64,000 nucleotides of DNA from Halegenticoccus soli (GTDB taxonomy: Archaea; Halobacteriota; Halobacteria; Halobacteriales; Haloferacaceae). Below the pieces are notes generated by a model. The model was not told where the DNA came from and did not search any database. It saw nothing but the letters and a program-made list of their open reading frames with translations. Each line of letters opens with the position of its first letter. The first letter of the stretch is position 1. The translations under genes were made by a program, and so were the position numbers. The stretch is from contig NZ_PEND01000004.1 in the NCBI RefSeq assembly GCF_002844195.1, positions 186,001 to 250,000 on the forward strand. The letters run 5' to 3'. This document shows, one piece after another, positions 60,325-64,000 of this stretch.

Positions 60325-61134
60325 ATGGACGATCGGATCCCCGCGGGGCGGCTGGCCGACGTCGCCGTCGCGGCCGCCCGGACCGGGGGGACGTTCCTCG
60401 CCGGGGAGTTCAGAAACGGCGAGGTCGACGCCGAGTACGGCACCGACGACGTGAAGGCCGCGGTCGACCGGGAGGCGGAGCGGCGCGTCGTGGCGGCGAT
60501 CCGCGACGCGTTCCCGGAGCACGCGTTTCACGGCGAGGAGTCCGGGCGAAACGGCGACCACGAGTACACCTGGGTCATCGACCCACTCGACGGGACGAAC
60601 AACTTCGCCAGCGGGCTCCCCTCTTTCGCGACCGCCGTGGCCGCGCTCCGGGACGGCGAACCGGCGGCGAGCGCGATCTACGAGCCGCTGCCGGACACGA
60701 CGTACCGCGCCGAGGCCGGCGGCGGCGCGACCGCGAACGGATCTCCGATCTCGGCGGCCAACGACCTGCCGCTCGACCGCGGGACGGTGTCGCTCGTCGT
60801 CGGCCTCCGGGCGGTGCGCGATCCCGACCGTCGAACCGAGGCGGAACGCATCGAGGCGGCGCTCTCGGCGCGGTGCAAGCGGGTGATCCAGACCTGGTCG
60901 CCCTGCGTCGACTGGGGGCTCGTCGCCCGCGGCTCGCTGGAGGGGATCGTCTGTTTCCACCCGGACGTCTACGAGCAGTACGCGGGCGAACTCCTCGCCG
61001 CCGAAGCGGGGATCGAATCCGAGTCGCGGGACGGGCTCTACGTCGGGGCCGGCAACCCCGAAACGCTCGCGGTGCTCCGGGACGCGGTCGATTCCGCCGC
61101 CGCGGGAGCGACCGAGTCGGCCGAACCGACCTGA
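60325..61134 (+). CDS. Inositol monophosphatase-family sugar phosphatase
   Basis: 269 residues from the ATG at 60325. Metal-dependent phosphatase family: GEESGRNGDH with the first metal-binding glutamate, WVIDPLDGTNNFASGLPSFA with the central DPLDGT motif, and SPCVDWGLVARGSLEGIV containing the third Asp. Archaeal members hydrolyse inositol-1-phosphate and/or fructose-1,6-bisphosphate; which applies here is not evident. Divergent from the S9 peptidase. Confidence 0.9.
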   Translation: MDDRIPAGRLADVAVAAARTGGTFLAGEFRNGEVDAEYGTDDVKAAVDREAERRVVAAIRDAFPEHAFHGEESGRNGDHEYTWVIDPLDGTNNFASGLPSFATAVAALRDGEPAASAIYEPLPDTTYRAEAGGGATANGSPISAANDLPLDRGTVSLVVGLRAVRDPDRRTEAERIEAALSARCKRVIQTWSPCVDWGLVARGSLEGIVCFHPDVYEQYAGELLAAEAGIESESRDGLYVGAGNPETLAVLRDAVDSAAAGATESAEPT

Positions 61135-61143
61135 GCGGCGCGT

Positions 61144-62031
61144 TCAGCGCCGCCGCCGCCAGAGCACGATCGCCCCGGCCGCCGGCAGCCCGAACGCCAG
61201 CGCGTAGGGCGCGGCGTAGGCCGCGGCGACGACCGCCGCCCGGAGGACGACGCCGACACCCTCGACGGACGCGAGGAACGCCTCGACGACGCCCGTGTCG
61301 TACCACCGCGCCCCCGCCGCGAACGTCTCGGGATCCGGGGCCGATTCGGCCAGACGGACCGTTATCGTCGAGTAGGCGACGCGATCCGCCAGCGACCGCC
61401 GTTGCGCCTCCAGCCGCTCGATCTCGGACTGCACGTCCGAGAGCTCGCGCCCCACCGCGAGCACGTCCTCGGTCTCGTTCGCCCGCTCGTACAGGTCCCG
61501 CAGGCGGTCGCGTTCGGCCCGCAGGTTCGAGAGCCTGGCCTCCAGGTCGACGACGCGATCGGTCACGTCCTCGGTCGCCGTCCGCGACGACTCGACCTCG
61601 CCCTCTGCGGCGACGCCCTCGACGGTCGCGGTGAAGTTCGCCTTCGGCACCCTGAGAACGATCGTCCCCGTGGTCCAGGTGGCGTTCTCGCGCTCGTGGA
61701 CCCGGCGCGTCGAGTTGTTCACGTACCCCCCGCGATCGCGGACGAGGGCGGTCAGGTTCGCCCGGGACGACTCGTAGTTCTCGACCCGAAGCCGGATTTC
61801 GCCGGTTCGGATCCGCTCCTGTCGGGCGACCTGGGCGGCGAGGTTCCGGTCGCCGTCGGACGCGTCGCCGCTCTCGGCTCCGTCCGCGCCGGTCGCTGCG
61901 TCGCCGCTCTGCGTCGATCCGGACGATCCGAAGCCGCCCCCGTCGTCGACGCCGCCCATCCCCGAACACCCCGCCAGCACCGCGAGGAGCGAGAGCGCCA
62001 GGGCGGCCGCCGCGCTCGTTTTCGGACGCAT
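61144..62031 (-). CDS. DUF4349 lipoprotein
   Basis: 295 residues from the ATG at 62031. Lipoprotein signal with lipobox LAGC followed by SGMGGVDDGG; a Gly/Ser/Asp-rich linker; the DUF4349 region (RIRTGEIRLRVENYESSRAN, VNNSTRRVHERENATWTTGT, IVLRVPKANFTATVEGV); a coiled coil (~180-225, with SDVQSEIERLEAQRRSLADR); and one membrane span before RRRR. Predicted surface-anchored with a C-terminal helix in the membrane. DUF4349 members are thought to sense or stabilise the envelope; the role is unknown. Confidence 0.87.
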   Translation of the reverse strand: MRPKTSAAAALALSLLAVLAGCSGMGGVDDGGGFGSSGSTQSGDAATGADGAESGDASDGDRNLAAQVARQERIRTGEIRLRVENYESSRANLTALVRDRGGYVNNSTRRVHERENATWTTGTIVLRVPKANFTATVEGVAAEGEVESSRTATEDVTDRVVDLEARLSNLRAERDRLRDLYERANETEDVLAVGRELSDVQSEIERLEAQRRSLADRVAYSTITVRLAESAPDPETFAAGARWYDTGVVEAFLASVEGVGVVLRAAVVAAAYAAPYALAFGLPAAGAIVLWRRRR

Positions 62032-62180
62032 GCCGTCGTATCCCGCGGGACCGGGATAACGGCTCGCTAATGTCAAAGAGCGATTTGAGCCTTCTCGGGG
62101 CACCCGCGGAAATGCTCAGGCCGACCGCCGGGAGCGGTCCGGGCAACAGCGGAAAGTGCGTCCCGCGCGTACCGGGGCGT

Positions 62181-62882
62181 ATGCTCGACCGCCCCCTGCT
62201 GTCCGTGACCTGGCGGGACAACCTCTTCGCCCACTGGCGGGTCGATCCGGAGCGAGTCCGGCAGCGCCTCCCGGCCGGCCTCGACGCGGCGACGCACGAC
62301 GGGAGCGCCTGGCTCAGCGTCGTGGCCCTCGTCATGGCCGACCTGCGCCCGTACGGCCTCCCGGCGTCCGTCGGCCGGTCGTTCGCGCAGGTCAACCTCC
62401 GGACGTACGTCGAACCGCGCGCCGGCGGCGAGCGGGGGCTGTACTTCTTCAGCCTCGACGCGAGCGATCCGATCGGCGTCCCCGCCGCCCGGGCGCTGCT
62501 CTCCCTCCCGTACCGCCGCGCGAAAACCCGCGCGGTCCGGCGCGGACAAACGGTTCGGTTCGAGAGCCGACGGACTCGGTCCGACCCGCCGCCGGCGCGC
62601 TTCGCCGCCGCCTACCGGCCGACGGGCGAGGCGTTCGAGGCCGACGCCGACCCGGACGAGGCGTTCCTCGCGGAGAACTACGCGTCGTACGTCGACCGCG
62701 GGGACCGACTGTACCGGTTTTCGGTCCGCCACGACCCCTGGCGGCTTCGGCCGGTGGAGCTCGACGTGCGCGCGAACACCCTCTTCGAGGCGAGCGGGTT
62801 CGAACCGCCGTCCGACGAACCGATCGCCCACTACGGCACTCGGAGAAGCGTGGACGCCGGATGGTTCGCCCGAGTCGACTGA
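62181..62882 (+). CDS. DUF2071 family protein
   Basis: 233 residues from the ATG at 62181 (MLDRPLLSVTWRDNLFAHWR). Features of DUF2071/YqjF-like proteins: WRVDPERVRQRLPAGLDAAT, FAQVNLRTYVEPRAGGERGL, YFFSLDASDPIGVPAARALL and PYRRAKTRAV. A starting point further upstream is unlikely because the sequence there is Gly/Pro/Arg-rich. Possibly an acetoacetate decarboxylase-fold protein; function unknown. Confidence 0.85.
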   Translation: MLDRPLLSVTWRDNLFAHWRVDPERVRQRLPAGLDAATHDGSAWLSVVALVMADLRPYGLPASVGRSFAQVNLRTYVEPRAGGERGLYFFSLDASDPIGVPAARALLSLPYRRAKTRAVRRGQTVRFESRRTRSDPPPARFAAAYRPTGEAFEADADPDEAFLAENYASYVDRGDRLYRFSVRHDPWRLRPVELDVRANTLFEASGFEPPSDEPIAHYGTRRSVDAGWFARVD

Positions 62883-62958
62883 CCCGAGACTGACTTCGAC
62901 CGACTCGGTACCGCTCCCGAGAGTACGGAGCGTTCCCCCCGCGGAACGTATATTACAT

Positions 62959-62974
62959 CGGATATTTTTATCCG
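62959..62974 (+). promoter_or_regulatory. TATA-overlapping palindrome upstream of the 50-aa gene
   Basis: Inverted repeat CGGATA-TTTT-TATCCG (6-bp arms) at 62959-62974, ending 23 bases before the ATG at 62998. Its T-rich centre is the probable TATA box, so a repressor bound here would block TBP directly. No regulator gene nearby. Confidence 0.4.
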
Positions 62975-62997
62975 TGAACCCGTCGTACCGACGCCCG

Positions 62998-63150
62998 ATG
63001 ACAGCCGACGACCGCCCCGCCGACCGTCGACGCGGTGACGGATCGCGGCGGGACGCGCCGCTGACGATCGAACTCGGATTGGAATCCGGCCGCATCAGGA
63101 TCCGCCGGACGACGCCGCTCGGGGCGTACACCGAATCGATCGATCGCTGA
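62998..63150 (+). CDS. Hypothetical small protein (50 aa)
   Basis: ATG at 62998, TGA at 63148-63150. The N-terminal half is Arg/Asp-rich (MTADDRPADRRRGDGSRRDA), the C-terminal half reads PLTIELGLESGRIRIRRTTP and then SIDR. The TATA-like palindrome at the right distance is the main evidence for expression. No family recognised; a chance ORF cannot be excluded. Confidence 0.4.
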   Translation: MTADDRPADRRRGDGSRRDAPLTIELGLESGRIRIRRTTPLGAYTESIDR

Positions 63151-63247
63151 TCGGATCGCGCCGCTCACCGGAGGGTTTCTTCCGCCGCAATCGCCCCAAC
63201 CGACCGCGCTCCCCGCCCCCGATTTCGGGCGACCGCGGTTGCGGGAT

Positions 63248-63337
63248 ACTTATACCGCCGCGCGGAAACGGACACGTATGAATCGGTATCGGCGCGGGGC
63301 CGACGGTCGGCCGCGGCGGTTCCAGAGGGGCCGATGA
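63248..63337 (+). promoter_or_regulatory. Promoter and 19-codon leader ORF of the PH-domain pair
   Basis: TATA-like ACTTATACC (63248-63256) is placed to start transcription at about 63278, exactly at an ATG opening the 19-residue ORF MNRYRRGADGRPRRFQRGR (63278-63337). Its TGA overlaps the ATG at 63334 of the PH-domain gene (ATGA). Translation of the leader ORF from a leaderless mRNA could thus be coupled to the real gene. It is Arg-rich and may not encode a functional peptide. Confidence 0.4.
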
Positions 63338-63795
63338 ACCGATTGCACCCGCGCATTCGGGTGCTCTGGGCGCTCAGGGCGGTTCTCACGGCGGCGATAC
63401 TCGGCGGGGCCTCCTGGCTCGGCAGCCGGTTCGCCGTCGACGCGCCCCGGTGGATCCCCGCCGCGGTCTTCGCCGTCGCCCTCCTCGCGGGCGTCGCCCT
63501 GGCCCTCCTCCGGTACCGGCTGTGGGGGTACGAGGTGCGCGAAGACTCGCTCTACCTCGAACGGGGCGTGTTCACGCGCGTCCGGACCGTCGTCCCGTTC
63601 GTCCGCATCCAGCACGTCGACTCCGCCCGCGGCCCGGTCGAACGGCTCGTCGGCCTCGCGAGCACGGTCGTCTACACGGCCGGCTCCCGCGGCGCCGACG
63701 TGAAGATCCCGGGGCTGACCCCCGAGGGATCCGACGAGCTACAGGAGCGGCTGAAGCGACTGGCCATCCGAGCCGAGGGCGACGACGCCGTATGA
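63334..63795 (+). CDS. PH-domain (bPH2, YdbS-like) membrane protein
   Basis: 153 residues. Two N-terminal membrane spans (IRVLWALRAVLTAAILGGAS and WIPAAVFAVALLAGVALALL), then a bPH2 domain with YRLWGYEVREDSLYLERGVF, TRVRTVVPFVRIQHVDSARG and PVERLVGLASTVVYTAGSRG: the YdbS pattern. Overlaps the next gene by four bases (ATGA), the classic YdbS-YdbT pairing. Function not established; linked to membrane homeostasis in bacteria. Confidence 0.88.
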   Translation: MNRLHPRIRVLWALRAVLTAAILGGASWLGSRFAVDAPRWIPAAVFAVALLAGVALALLRYRLWGYEVREDSLYLERGVFTRVRTVVPFVRIQHVDSARGPVERLVGLASTVVYTAGSRGADVKIPGLTPEGSDELQERLKRLAIRAEGDDAV

Positions 63796-64000
63796 GGCTC
63801 TCGCCGCTGTCGGTCCCGTACCGGGTCGTCGAGAAGGGCGCGAGCGTCGTCTTCACCGCCGCGTTCCTCCTCTTTTCCGGCGCGGCGTCGTTCACCGGGG
63901 GAATCGTCGGGCCGCTCGTCGTGGCCGGACTCCTCGGGGCGTTCCTGCTCGCGCTCGTCGGCTACGAGGTCGCCTACTACCGGCGGTACGAGTACGAACT
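63792..64000 (+). CDS. PH-domain membrane protein, YdbT-like (5' part only)
   Basis: Starts at ATG 63792 inside the stop of the previous gene and runs off the window after ~69 codons. It begins MRLSPLSVPYRVVEKGASVV and then shows hydrophobic segments (FTAAFLLFSGAASFTGG and GPLVVAGLLGAFLLALVGYE) followed by YEVAYYRRYEYEL, the usual entry to the first PH domain of YdbT-like proteins. Partner of the upstream gene. Confidence 0.8.
   Translation, partial: MRLSPLSVPYRVVEKGASVVFTAAFLLFSGAASFTGGIVGPLVVAGLLGAFLLALVGYEVAYYRRYEYE

Noticed and set aside
58031-60454. Long plus-strand frame over the S9 peptidase
   Set aside because: Antisense shadow caused by high GC; no domain is recognisable and the minus-strand S9 protein has full catalytic motifs.

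Overview
The window is a 64 kb piece of a haloarchaeal chromosome (class Halobacteria). The gene order rad50 - small proteins - polB - sufCBD - ferritin-like - DtxR regulator suggests the Haloferacales, but this is from memory of synteny and no 16S gene is present. Supporting signs are high GC (about two thirds or more), very acidic proteins, TATA boxes about 25-30 bases upstream of start codons (many probably leaderless mRNAs), haloarchaeal families (DUF7344, PGF-CTERM surface proteins, archaeosortase A, MC1, TFB), and only two tRNA genes and no rRNA. No insertion sequence, complete prophage or CRISPR array was found.

Layout. 1-2.0 kb: 3' end of rad50 and three small conserved proteins on the opposite strand. 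2.3-6.4 kb: family B DNA polymerase interrupted by an intein exactly in the YGDTDS catalytic motif. 6.5-10.2 kb: sufCBD iron-sulfur assembly operon. 10.5-12.7 kb: a mechanosensitive-channel-like protein, a ferritin-like protein with a DtxR-type metal regulator, and tRNA-Gln followed by repeated copies of its own 3' end. 12.9-20.4 kb: an unusual TFB without zinc-ribbon cysteines, an orphan FlaD/E-domain protein, an FkbM methyltransferase, a DUF3179 protein coupled to AlaX, an HD hydrolase, an SDR epimerase and a GNAT acetyltransferase. 20.5-24.3 kb: cytochrome oxidase subunit I and accessory membrane proteins. 24.6-27.2 kb: DRG-type GTPase, membrane protein, double-VOC protein. 27.4-30.9 kb: an S-layer-type glycoprotein with a structured leader and a PGF-CTERM tail, directly followed by archaeosortase A. 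30.9-34.4 kb: diphthine synthase, MC1 chromatin protein, a candidate structured non-coding RNA, tRNA-Thr, Trm5-like methyltransferase and a membrane-anchored HTH protein. 34.5-38.3 kb: BtuCDF cobalamin transporter with a compact divergent promoter; BtuF also ends in PGF-CTERM. 38.3-48.1 kb: SRP19-Gar1, presenilin-like protease, PUA protein, NYN protein, ribH-aminotransferase, regulators, small membrane proteins, DedA and a lone ABC ATPase. 48.2-54.5 kb: Ski2/Hel308-like helicase, second membrane HTH protein, a broken DoxX gene, thioredoxin, wHTH/DUF7521 pair and an Old-Yellow-Enzyme-like protein. 54.6-58.0 kb: protoglobin coupled to a class I glutamine amidotransferase, divergent from an HxlR regulator; alkA-ogt alkylation repair; macro-domain protein. 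58.1-64 kb: S9 peptidase divergent from an inositol-monophosphatase-family protein, DUF4349 lipoprotein, DUF2071 protein, and a pair of PH-domain membrane proteins running off the window.

Most of the window is ordinary haloarchaeal core genome. The least explained items are: the roughly 240-nt structured RNA candidate at 32.27-32.51 kb; hairpins with a shared TAAC loop around the S-layer stop codon; the zinc-ribbon-less TFB; the tRNA-Gln 3'-end repeat array; the protoglobin/amidotransferase/HxlR module with a symmetric operator-like site; and short ORFs starting near the predicted transcription start upstream of sufC and the PH-domain pair. Everything here was read by eye: family names come from recognisable motifs, not from database searches.
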